A stretch of DNA of 64,000 nucleotides. It comes from Patescibacteria group bacterium (lineage in GTDB: Bacteria > Patescibacteria > Microgenomatia > UBA12405). The stretch is taken from contig JAMCSD010000002.1 in assembly GCA_023380755.1 (NCBI GenBank), positions 58,195 through 122,194 of the forward strand, given 5' to 3'. The notes under the pieces were generated by a model, which was not told the origin of the DNA, ran no database searches, and was given only the letters and a program-made list of their open reading frames with translations. Of the stretch, positions 32,632 through 40,800 are shown in pieces. Position 1 is the first letter of the stretch. Each line of letters starts with the position of its first letter. A program made the translations under genes and the position numbers.

Positions 32632-35360
32632 TAAAAGGTGTTGTTGATAATCTGGAGCCGGTTTTCGATTAGTTTGGTTATACGAGAAGGGGAAAAATGA
32701 TTAACCACATCGGTAAAACCTTGAAGGGTGATAAGGTCGAGAGTTTTTTGGTCCATTTCATATAGTTTTTTCATTTGAAAAGCAGCATGGTCGATATCCG
32801 GATCAGCCCAGTAACTGCCAGCTTCATATGGTCCAATGGCTTCTTTGAGGATAAAGGGTTGGTAATTTACCGGGAAAGAGTTACCTTCGTTTTCAAAGTC
32901 ACGGTTACCTGAGTAACTAGTTGATATTACCGGTTTTTTTAATAAATGAGCATTGATTAGAGGAATACCCAATCCTTCAGCCCGATGAAGGCTAACATAA
33001 GCATTGGCTCGGTTCAGAAGAGAAGTGACCTCCTGATTTTCAAGGTAGGAATCTATTAAGATAATTTGTTTGTTCTGGTCTAAGGCTTTTTGGAATTGTT
33101 TATAAATATCTGTTTTGGCGATTTGGGTAGTTTTGATGATCAGTTTGATGTTTTTTTTGCCTTTGAAAGCCAGGGTAAAGGCTTTCATAAGAGCGAAGGG
33201 ATTTTTTCTCTGCCAAAAAGAAGCAGAGTCAAATAAATTGAGAAAGAGGAAATCGTCATGTTCGACACGGCAATCGTATTTGGGAAAACTAAAAGGCTTT
33301 ATTTTGGATTGTGGAGGTATAAAGACCGGTGGAATGCATATTATGGGTTTAGGTGATTTGGCTGAGATAGCTTGTTGGACAAAAGAAGTGGCTGTCCAAA
33401 CTTCGTTAACAACCGAAAAACTATTTTGGTAATTATCCGGAAAGATATCTGACTCCCAATACCAGTAACCAATATTATATTTATTTTTAACGTAACCCTT
33501 GGGAAAATTATTTTCGAGAACAGGTATTAATTGGTCGGCATTGACGCAAATCAGATTAATAGGAAAGTTATTTTTTTGGGTAAAGATATTGATGAAGGTC
33601 TTATCGTTGCGTCTTAGCCATGGTTGCTCGATATTGTTTAGGTTTAAGGGGATATTGGCGTTCTGGAGAGCCCGGACAAGACCTCTCCCTGACTCCCCTA
33701 CACCGCTTTCAGTATCAAAATAACCACTGATGTTACAGCCAAGAGTGTTAACCTCAGGTATATTAATAGCGGGATGGCTAACATCGGAAATTTGACGGGA
33801 TTTTCTTTTCAAGAAATGACGATCAAAAAAAAGAAATTTAGAGGAAAGGGTAAGAAGATATAGATAATAAAATAAAATGGGATGAGTATAAAGACGACCA
33901 TGCTTTAAGGTGAATTCGGTACTATTAAAAAGTCTAGCTAAAAATAAATTTCGAGAAGTCCTGAAAAGGTTCAGTTCCTTAAGATTTTTATTAAATCCGT
34001 CATGGTCGGGGCTACGATGAAGAATAATTTTATAACTGCTGATAATAAAGTCAGGATTGCTTTGTTTTCTTTTGTTAGTTTCAAGGGAAAAAATTGTTTC
34101 CAGGACATTAAGGGGAATATAAGTACCAAAGGCAAAAACCGTATGGGTCCGATGGATTCTTTTTTGCAGACGAATGAAATATTCGGGTATACGGTAAATC
34201 GATTTGCCAATTGTTAGTGCCCAGTTAAGGTAAGTTTCTAATAATTGGATATTGTATGGCTGATCGAGGGGGAACTCCCGATGAACATCGTTTACAGATT
34301 CATTAAGAAGAAGAAAAAAATTTACAATTTTTGTTTTATCGTTAATGATTACAAATTTAGAGAGAAAAGAAAAAAAGGATCCTTTAGGTTTGGTTTCAAA
34401 AAGCTTAATAAAATGAAGTTCATTTTTTTGTGTTAGGTAACGATAAATGCCTTTTATTTGGGGAGAAATTTCGACACCATTGTCAAAGTTAGCGTAAGGA
34501 TAATGATATTGATTTATTTCTGGGTGCTGATTATTAAAAAATGATAGTTTCTTGGCATAATCATTAAAAAGCTTTTTATAATCGCCAATATTTTCAAGGG
34601 TGAACCGGTCTTGATGCTTGGAAAGAACATTTTTTTCTGGAATAAATCCACTGAAATGAAAAAAATAGATATTATTTATGGGAACAAGACCAACATATTC
34701 GTGTAGATTCCAGTAGGCGGTATCATAACCTTTGTCCCGGAGGATAAAGGTATCAAGAAAGGAAGGAGCATAATCCATCCATTTTTGATCCGTGAACATA
34801 AAATGATCAGTATCGGAATAAGCGTAATCCCGCAGCTGATTCCCCCACCATTTAAGAAAAGACAAAACCTGATTATTTCGAGTTAAAGCAACAAAGCCGA
34901 GATTGTAGTAACCACAAGCCATAAAGCTCCATTCGTCAGGGTGTTTTTTATCATTGGTGGGGCTGGTACGATGAGGAATTAGAACGCAATCATGAGTCTC
35001 CAATTCTAAAAAAACCTTATCTATTGGTTTATAAAAACAAATATCCGGATCGATATATAAGATCTGATCGGGGTGTTCTTTTTTATTAAAAAACCAGGAG
35101 AATATAAAAGGCTTAACGGCGGTAGATAATTCCATTAGACTGTATTTAAAGCAGAGCTCGTTGAAATCAGGAATATTTTCTACTTGAGTCAGAGAGATGG
35201 CTTTATAGTTTGCAGAAGGGATACATTTATCGTCGACAAAAAAGACGAAAAAATCATGATCCGGATGGTGTTGGTGGTAACTTTTAGCTAGAACTTCGGC
35301 TTGGGCATAGTAATTTTGAGCAATAATTGTGAAGGCAAAAACCTTTTTATTTATATTCAT
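32631..35360 (-). CDS. Multi-domain glycosyltransferase: GT8-like, DUF4214-like and GT4 domains
   Basis: A 909-residue fusion. Residues 1-300 form a GT8-like GT-A domain: FTIIAQNYYAQAEVLAKS at the start and the DXD motif D104-P-D106 in YIDPDICFYKP. About residues 430-495 resemble a DUF4214 module (YKIILHRSPDHDGFNKNL, LARLFNSTEF), often found on surface-glycan proteins. From about 545 to the end lies a GT4 domain, with GVGESGRGLVRAL at its start and HRAEGLGIPLIN near the donor site; here the second residue of the EX7E pair is asparagine (E795, N803). No signal peptide is seen. It could add two successive sugars. It follows the methyltransferase gene after 4 bases. Confidence 0.82.
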   Translation of the reverse strand: MNINKKVFAFTIIAQNYYAQAEVLAKSYHQHHPDHDFFVFFVDDKCIPSANYKAISLTQVENIPDFNELCFKYSLMELSTAVKPFIFSWFFNKKEHPDQILYIDPDICFYKPIDKVFLELETHDCVLIPHRTSPTNDKKHPDEWSFMACGYYNLGFVALTRNNQVLSFLKWWGNQLRDYAYSDTDHFMFTDQKWMDYAPSFLDTFILRDKGYDTAYWNLHEYVGLVPINNIYFFHFSGFIPEKNVLSKHQDRFTLENIGDYKKLFNDYAKKLSFFNNQHPEINQYHYPYANFDNGVEISPQIKGIYRYLTQKNELHFIKLFETKPKGSFFSFLSKFVIINDKTKIVNFFLLLNESVNDVHREFPLDQPYNIQLLETYLNWALTIGKSIYRIPEYFIRLQKRIHRTHTVFAFGTYIPLNVLETIFSLETNKRKQSNPDFIISSYKIILHRSPDHDGFNKNLKELNLFRTSRNLFLARLFNSTEFTLKHGRLYTHPILFYYLYLLTLSSKFLFFDRHFLKRKSRQISDVSHPAINIPEVNTLGCNISGYFDTESGVGESGRGLVRALQNANIPLNLNNIEQPWLRRNDKTFINIFTQKNNFPINLICVNADQLIPVLENNFPKGYVKNKYNIGYWYWESDIFPDNYQNSFSVVNEVWTATSFVQQAISAKSPKPIICIPPVFIPPQSKIKPFSFPKYDCRVEHDDFLFLNLFDSASFWQRKNPFALMKAFTLAFKGKKNIKLIIKTTQIAKTDIYKQFQKALDQNKQIILIDSYLENQEVTSLLNRANAYVSLHRAEGLGIPLINAHLLKKPVISTSYSGNRDFENEGNSFPVNYQPFILKEAIGPYEAGSYWADPDIDHAAFQMKKLYEMDQKTLDLITLQGFTDVVNHFSPSRITKLIENRLQIINNTF

Positions 35361-35364
35361 AAAA

Positions 35365-37089
35365 TTACCAAAGCTTAGGAGTTTTTATCCCTAAAGCCAT
35401 TTCAAGATAATTTTCAGTGTCTGAATAATCGTCAGTCTGGCAGTGAGCTATCAAACGATTACCGTTGACAAAAGATTTTACAACCTTAAAGCTTGTTTCT
35501 TCGAGCATGTTATTAAGGCAAATAAGATTTGGTGCCCAGTAATTAGATGGGTCATTATTTAATGTGTGCTTTGGGTAAAATTGCATTAATGGTATATTTT
35601 CTAAAATCGGGGAAATGGAGGCAAGTGGAGTAAATTGCCCATTGGGAAGAAGGAAAGAATTTTCGATGCCTTGGGTTTCAATATACATTTTATTACTACA
35701 AACACTACGGACAATGTGTAAAGCTTTTATTGGGTCTGGTAAATGGTATAGCAAACCCAAAAATAACACAATGTCAAATTTACCATATTTTTTAGGAGAA
35801 ATGTTGTATATATTATCTTGAACGTAATGTACATTTTTGCTGTTTAAAATTTCAGCCATAACGGAAAATCCGGTAGTATTTTTAGGTACATAGTCAAGAG
35901 CCATTACTTTAGCGCCCCTTTTTTCGAGCTCAAAAGAAAAAAAACCATCCCGGGCTCCAATGTCCAAAACACTTAACCCAGAACAGTCTTCGGGTAGGTC
36001 AAGTAGTTTTAAAACTTCAGAAGAATCATTGACACCAGGTGTAATTAACCCCGGGAGGATTTCAAATTGATGATACCAATTTTTTACACTAGTAATCTTT
36101 TCCTGGATTTCCTCCTTGGTGAAGATTTTTTCTTTAGGGGTTTTCTTAATTTTTTTTAAAAGAGTCTGGAGCAAATTTTGTCTCGAAGGTTGAGGGTGAT
36201 GGATTAACTGGCTATAAGCTTTATGAAGTTTTTGATATTCTAATTGAGTTTTTTTAAGCTCCTTGTCGACTAGAGAGTATTGAATCGCAAATTCTTTGTG
36301 GAGATTGCTTTCTTTACTTTGAAATTCAAGGTTAAGTTTTTCATTTAATTGCATGAATTGATATGGAATATAATTGTCGGTGGCGTTAGCAGGTTTTTGC
36401 AGGAGTGATAAATAGTCGGAATGCTCGCGGTCAACATAAAAAATGTTAATACCATCGTATAAAGCTTTTAGATATCCGTGAGCAGACATAAACCGGTCAA
36501 TTTGCAATGGGTTCTCTGTTTCAATAAGGACTATACTCGGATGGTATTTCTTCCAGTTATTACTTTTAAGAACATGTTCTTCGTAACCTTCAACATCAAT
36601 TTTTAGAAAGTCAAATTTGTGTGGTGTGTCATGATCGTCTAGAATTTGTTCGAGGGTGTTTGTAGATACTTTTAATTTAGAGAAATTGGCACCTTGTTTA
36701 GTAAGATAGTGAAATTGTTTTTTCGAGAAGGTGGACCATTCGTTGACAGTGTGGCACTGGTAAAAAGACAGTAATGCTTTTTTAGAACTCACTCCAATAT
36801 TTAGATTTATGTCGTTAGGGCGTATAGCTTTCAAACGTTCGAAGAAAGTAGCCTGCGGTTCGATATTAATACCCCGCCAACCCTTTAAATAAAATAAGTA
36901 TGTTACTGAGTTAATAATCGGATCGGCAGCTCCGATGTCGACATAAAAACCCTTGTCTTGATGGGAAAAGACACGATTGATAACTATATCTTCTGCGTTT
37001 TGGGAATATGATGTTATAGGGTTATTGGACGTTTGAAAAGATCGGGAATTTAAATGATCAAGAGGGTGTTTATCTGAGTTGGTAGGCAT
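35365..37089 (-). CDS. Fusion of FkbM-type and class I SAM methyltransferases
   Basis: 574 residues with two methyltransferase domains joined by a helix. The N-terminal FkbM domain (about 25-220) has SQNAEDIVI, DIGAADP at 51-57 for SAM binding and FLKIDVEGYEEHVL at 161-174. Residues 246-296 are rich in E, K, L and Q in a coiled-coil pattern. The C-terminal domain (about 335-574) has LPGLITPG, DIGARDG at 376-382 and VLFLGLLYHLPDP, similar to the DUF1698/CmoB-like class. FkbM domains O-methylate sugars and polyketides. A double enzyme fits methylation or capping of a glycan chain end before ABC export, whose ATPase is two genes upstream. Confidence 0.84.
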   Translation of the reverse strand: MPTNSDKHPLDHLNSRSFQTSNNPITSYSQNAEDIVINRVFSHQDKGFYVDIGAADPIINSVTYLFYLKGWRGINIEPQATFFERLKAIRPNDINLNIGVSSKKALLSFYQCHTVNEWSTFSKKQFHYLTKQGANFSKLKVSTNTLEQILDDHDTPHKFDFLKIDVEGYEEHVLKSNNWKKYHPSIVLIETENPLQIDRFMSAHGYLKALYDGINIFYVDREHSDYLSLLQKPANATDNYIPYQFMQLNEKLNLEFQSKESNLHKEFAIQYSLVDKELKKTQLEYQKLHKAYSQLIHHPQPSRQNLLQTLLKKIKKTPKEKIFTKEEIQEKITSVKNWYHQFEILPGLITPGVNDSSEVLKLLDLPEDCSGLSVLDIGARDGFFSFELEKRGAKVMALDYVPKNTTGFSVMAEILNSKNVHYVQDNIYNISPKKYGKFDIVLFLGLLYHLPDPIKALHIVRSVCSNKMYIETQGIENSFLLPNGQFTPLASISPILENIPLMQFYPKHTLNNDPSNYWAPNLICLNNMLEETSFKVVKSFVNGNRLIAHCQTDDYSDTENYLEMALGIKTPKLW

Positions 37090-38232
37090 TTATAAATTAA
37101 TATATAAGTTGTCAGCAAAACTATCAAGGTTATAGTTTTTAAATAAGGAATACTGAATATCAATCTGAGTGCGGGAGAATGAGGAAACTAGATCACTAGT
37201 AAGTTTATTGTTAAAACTGGGTATCTTTGAAGGTAGAGAAATAAAAGCTGATTCCTGGTTAATAATAATAGGGGTACCGTAATAAATTGATTCAAAATTA
37301 ACAATCCCGAGACTTTCTTCAATAGAGGGGTTGATAAAAATATCCATTAAGTTAAATATTTTCTCTTTTTCTTTATCAGGAAAGTCATAAATAATGGTTA
37401 ATTGTTTGGAATCCAAATATTTTTTAAAATGTTTCTCGATTGCCGAACTACCATTGTTGCGGGCACCGGCGAAGATTACTTTGAAGTTGGCTTGCAACAA
37501 ACTATCAAAAAGATAAAGGTTCTTTCTTTCGCATATTTGACCAACGTAGCCAATGGTAGGATGGGAAAAATCGTACTTTCTTTTAGCATTTTTTGTTTTT
37601 TGAAGTGCTATTTGTTTCTTAGAATATGGACAGTAGGTGTTGATAATGGATTGGGTATCGGAAATGTGGTAGTTATTTGATAATTTTTCTTTTTCAAAGC
37701 TAGTTAGAAAGATGATTTTGGTGGCAAAATTCAGAGCCTGTTGAAAAAATGGAGAGTGGTTGTAATAGGAGACGTTATGATAAGCAGGTAGGACAAAAAG
37801 TTTTTTATTAAAATCGAGGGCAAACCGATAGGCATCCCAAATCGCTTTAGTGGGGAAAGCAATACCAAAAAGGTAGTCACTGGAACGGATGATGTCTAAA
37901 TCATCTTGGGTGTACTTAAGGATGGGACCAAAAAATAAATGTGACAATATGCCGAATTTAGTTACTGGGCGGTAAAGAAATTTATTAGCCAGTCTTTGTT
38001 GCTGAAAATTAAGTTCAAGGCGGTGAATGGTTGGATTATCTTTATCGGTAAAAAAGTTATTGAAGGTTTTATAACTATCGAGAGACAATCCCTGGCCAGT
38101 AAAAACATGAACCTCAAATTTTTCGTCAAGAATTTTTTTAATTTCACTAGACAGAAATTCAGCACCTCCCTTGGCTGGCGGGTAACAGTGGACAAAAAGA
38201 GAAATTATTGGTTTATTGGTGTTTTTGATCAT
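37090..38232 (-). CDS. GT4 family glycosyltransferase
   Basis: GT-B glycosyltransferase of 380 residues. HCYPPAKGGAEFL at 15-27 is the acceptor-side glycine loop, YVGQICERKNL marks the donor domain start and EESLGIVNFE (E306 and E314) is an intact EX7E motif. It overlaps the ABC ATPase gene upstream by 20 bases and lies one base before the methyltransferase gene. This order (exporter ATPase, glycosyltransferase, methyltransferase, double glycosyltransferase) resembles ABC-dependent O-antigen operons. Donor sugar unknown. Confidence 0.87.
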   Translation of the reverse strand: MIKNTNKPIISLFVHCYPPAKGGAEFLSSEIKKILDEKFEVHVFTGQGLSLDSYKTFNNFFTDKDNPTIHRLELNFQQQRLANKFLYRPVTKFGILSHLFFGPILKYTQDDLDIIRSSDYLFGIAFPTKAIWDAYRFALDFNKKLFVLPAYHNVSYYNHSPFFQQALNFATKIIFLTSFEKEKLSNNYHISDTQSIINTYCPYSKKQIALQKTKNAKRKYDFSHPTIGYVGQICERKNLYLFDSLLQANFKVIFAGARNNGSSAIEKHFKKYLDSKQLTIIYDFPDKEKEKIFNLMDIFINPSIEESLGIVNFESIYYGTPIIINQESAFISLPSKIPSFNNKLTSDLVSSFSRTQIDIQYSLFKNYNLDSFADNLYINL

Positions 38233-38959
38233 TTAAATACTTTTGGCAGGATTCAATTGGGTTACCTTCAAAGAGTATTCGAGAGTGATTAAGATAAATT
38301 ACCGAAGAACAAAATGCTTGAACTTGGGTAAGGTTATGAGAAACGAAGAGAATGGTCACTCCCCTTTTTTTAAATTCTTCCATTTTAGAAAAACATTTGG
38401 CTTGAAAATCATCGTCACCCACGGCCAGAATCTCGTCAACAATTAATATCTCGGGATCGACATGAACTGCGATAGCAAAGGCAAGGCGCATATACATTCC
38501 AGAAGAGTAATGTTTGACTGGCTGGTCGATGAAATCCCAAAGCTCGGCAAAATCGACAATATTTTTATAGTAATTATCAATTTCTTTGCGCTTTAGTCCC
38601 AGTATGGCTCCATTTAAGTAAATGTTTTCTTTACCCGAGAGTTCGGGATGCATGCCGGCACCCAGTTCAATGAGGGGTGAGACTTTACCCTTAACAATGA
38701 CCTGACCTTTGGTGGGTGACATGACTCCAGCAACTAACTTGAGGATAGTCGATTTACCGGATCCGTTTGGACCAATTATACCGATAGTTTCTCCCTTACT
38801 TATAGTAAAATTAATATCTGAAAGGGCAGTGAAATTTTTATGGGTTTCGTCACCAACGAATAAAGCAGGAAGAAATTCCTTAAAAGTACGGTGCTGGAGA
38901 AGGGTAAATTCCTTGGTGACGTGCTGGAAATCGATAATTGGGGGATTCTGGTTAGTCAT
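38213..38959 (-). CDS. ABC transporter ATP-binding protein, polysaccharide export (Wzt/TagH-like)
   Basis: ATPase subunit of a glycan-lipid exporter, 248 residues. Walker A is GPNGSGKST at 63-71, the signature YSSGMYMRLAF at 151-161 is the form typical of Wzt/TagH/RfbE, and Walker B ILIVDE is at 171-176, followed by DDDFQAKC. Residues 20-40 contain the FTLLQHRTFKEF stretch of this family. The C-terminal carbohydrate-binding domain of Wzt is absent, as in TagH-like or capsule exporters, so substrate recognition must lie elsewhere. The matching permease is on the other strand at 39997-40794. It heads the leftward operon running to 29810. Confidence 0.92.
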   Translation of the reverse strand: MTNQNPPIIDFQHVTKEFTLLQHRTFKEFLPALFVGDETHKNFTALSDINFTISKGETIGIIGPNGSGKSTILKLVAGVMSPTKGQVIVKGKVSPLIELGAGMHPELSGKENIYLNGAILGLKRKEIDNYYKNIVDFAELWDFIDQPVKHYSSGMYMRLAFAIAVHVDPEILIVDEILAVGDDDFQAKCFSKMEEFKKRGVTILFVSHNLTQVQAFCSSVIYLNHSRILFEGNPIESCQKYLNDQKHQ

Positions 38960-39019
38960 TACTCACTTACTTTAACATGATTTTGCAAATTTGAGCGATT
39001 CGTGGCACCATAATGGGCA
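38960..39019. promoter_or_regulatory. Divergent gap between ABC ATPase and CofD-like genes
   Basis: A 60-base gap that must contain promoters for both directions. CATAAT at 39009-39014 and a TTAAAG-like box on the minus strand are the only -10-like elements, with no acceptable -35 partners. No Shine-Dalgarno site is seen for either gene. Promoter function is inferred from position, not from clear motifs. Confidence 0.25.
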
Positions 39020-39997
39020 ATGGAAAAGAGTCTTAAAATATGTACTATTGGCGGTGGAACTGGAATGCCCGTAGTGAACAAAGCCCTGGTAAAGGCTGGT
39101 TTTCGGAATGTTTCCTCCATAGTGACTACTTTTGATAGCGGAGGGGATACTGGCCGATTAAGAACCGATGAACGGGGAAGGATATTAGCCTATTCGGACT
39201 ACTGGCGGTCATTAATCTCACTTTGGGTAGATGGAGAACAAAAGGAGTTGTGGGAAGAAATGCTACGATACCGGGATGGAAGATCAAGAAACTTCGGTAA
39301 TTTATTTTTCCAATTTATGACCGAAAAATTGGGCGACCTGAGTGATGTCGGTGATTATTTTGCCAAGTTAATGAACGCTGACATGAGAGGGACAGTGATA
39401 CCGGTAACGTTAACACCATCAGAGATGTGCTTTCGAACGAAAAGCGGCAGAGAATTTTGCGGGGAGCACCGATTGGATGAGATGAGAATGTCAGCCGACA
39501 TGGTGGAAGTAGTCTGGTTACAGGATAAGGTCAGAGCGAACGAAAAGGCCATTAAAGCAATAAAAGAAGCCGATTACCTAATTATCTGTCCAGGGAGCCT
39601 GTACGGATCAGTCATAATTAATTTCTTACCTGTAGGGATGAAGGAGGCGTATCAGCAATCAAACGCAAAAAAATACCTGATCACCAACATAATGTCGGTG
39701 GCGAATGAAAACCACGGTTATGATCAGGAAAGCTATTTGGAGATTATGGAAAAGTATTTGGGAGTTAATAGCTTAGATCTGATTATTATGGCTGACCTGA
39801 AGTGTCTGGATCGAAAAAATTTAAAAAGGGCACTCTATTCGTATGAGTTAGAAAGATCTTTCCCGATAAGTTATAAAAATAACTGTAGAATTAAGACGGT
39901 CAAAGCGGATATAGCTTTAATCGAAAAAGGTCACGGACGCTTACGCCACAGTGAAAAGAAGTTGAGTGATTACTTAGCCATGCTATTATTGAAATAA
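39020..39997 (+). CDS. CofD/YvcK-like family protein
   Basis: 325 residues of the 2-phospho-L-lactate transferase/gluconeogenesis factor (CofD-YvcK) family. GGGTG at 11-15 and TTFDSGGDTGRLR at 37-49 are the nucleotide-sugar or nucleotide-binding signature, and CPGSLYGSV near 198-206 is the second family motif. YvcK binds UDP-GlcNAc and tunes cell-wall metabolism in Gram-positives; CofD transfers phospholactate. Neither role is proven here. It shares a rightward operon with the exporter permease (1-base TAATG overlap), suggesting it has been recruited to surface-glycan control or a transfer step. F420 genes are absent from the window, which argues against a CofD role. Confidence 0.82.
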   Translation: MEKSLKICTIGGGTGMPVVNKALVKAGFRNVSSIVTTFDSGGDTGRLRTDERGRILAYSDYWRSLISLWVDGEQKELWEEMLRYRDGRSRNFGNLFFQFMTEKLGDLSDVGDYFAKLMNADMRGTVIPVTLTPSEMCFRTKSGREFCGEHRLDEMRMSADMVEVVWLQDKVRANEKAIKAIKEADYLIICPGSLYGSVIINFLPVGMKEAYQQSNAKKYLITNIMSVANENHGYDQESYLEIMEKYLGVNSLDLIIMADLKCLDRKNLKRALYSYELERSFPISYKNNCRIKTVKADIALIEKGHGRLRHSEKKLSDYLAMLLLK

Positions 39998-40794
39998 TGG
40001 ATATTGTTAAAGAATTGGTTGAAGTATGCCGGCATGGTGAATTATTAGGCCAGATAACTGCTAGGGAAATAAAATCAAGATATAAACAGTCGGTATTGGG
40101 TTATTTGTGGGTGATTGTTAACCCTCTTTTTCAGATGTTAGTGATGAGTTTTGCCTTTTCCGTAGTTTTAAAGATTCCGACAAATGCCAGCGAAAACATA
40201 CCTTATTCAATATTTTTGTATGTGGCGCTCTTGCCATGGACACTATTTGCCAATTCATTAGCTTCGGCAAGCAATTCCTTAGTGGGGAACTCAAGTTTAA
40301 TTACAAAAATTTATTTTCCTCGTACCATACTGGTCATTTCAACGGTTATAGCTAAGGTTGTTGACTTTTTTTATGCCTCAACTATTTTAATAATTTATTT
40401 AGTGGTATTGCGAATTCCAATTAACCTAAATGTCTTATGGGTAATTCCTATTTTTATAATTCAAATGATTTTTACATTAGGATTATCTTTTTTCTTAGCC
40501 GCAGCAAATTTGTTATACCGCGATATTCAATACCTGCTTGGTTTGGTACTAATGCTGTGGATGTATTTAACCCCGGTAATTTATCCGGCAGACATCGTAC
40601 CTGAGAAGTTAAGATTTATATACCAGTTAAATCCGATGAGTGTCATTATTAATGCCTATCGACAAACGATTTTAGGGGGAGGTATGCCGAACTTAACTAG
40701 TTTAGGTATTGGAGTATTAGTGTCAATTGTTACCTTACTAATTGGACTAAAATACTTTAAAATCAAAGAAAAAATATTTGCCGACAACATTTAG
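39997..40794 (+). CDS. ABC-2 type permease, polysaccharide export (Wzm/TagG-like)
   Basis: Membrane subunit of the glycan-lipid ABC exporter, 265 residues. The cytoplasmic N-terminus with REIKSRYKQSVLGYLW at 23-38 is diagnostic for Wzm/TagG, and NPLFQML and LLYRDIQYLLG in the later region also fit. Six hydrophobic segments are seen, and the protein ends in the cytoplasmic KIKEKIFAD stretch. Its ATPase is encoded divergently at 38213-38959. The start overlaps the CofD-like stop by one base. It should carry a completed lipid-linked glycan from the inner to the outer leaflet. Confidence 0.92.
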   Translation: MDIVKELVEVCRHGELLGQITAREIKSRYKQSVLGYLWVIVNPLFQMLVMSFAFSVVLKIPTNASENIPYSIFLYVALLPWTLFANSLASASNSLVGNSSLITKIYFPRTILVISTVIAKVVDFFYASTILIIYLVVLRIPINLNVLWVIPIFIIQMIFTLGLSFFLAAANLLYRDIQYLLGLVLMLWMYLTPVIYPADIVPEKLRFIYQLNPMSVIINAYRQTILGGGMPNLTSLGIGVLVSIVTLLIGLKYFKIKEKIFADNI

Positions 40795-40800
40795 AAGCTT

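Noticed and set aside
37996..38292. 98-codon plus-strand open frame across the ABC ATPase/GT4 junction
   Set aside because: Antisense to two well-supported genes and without family features.
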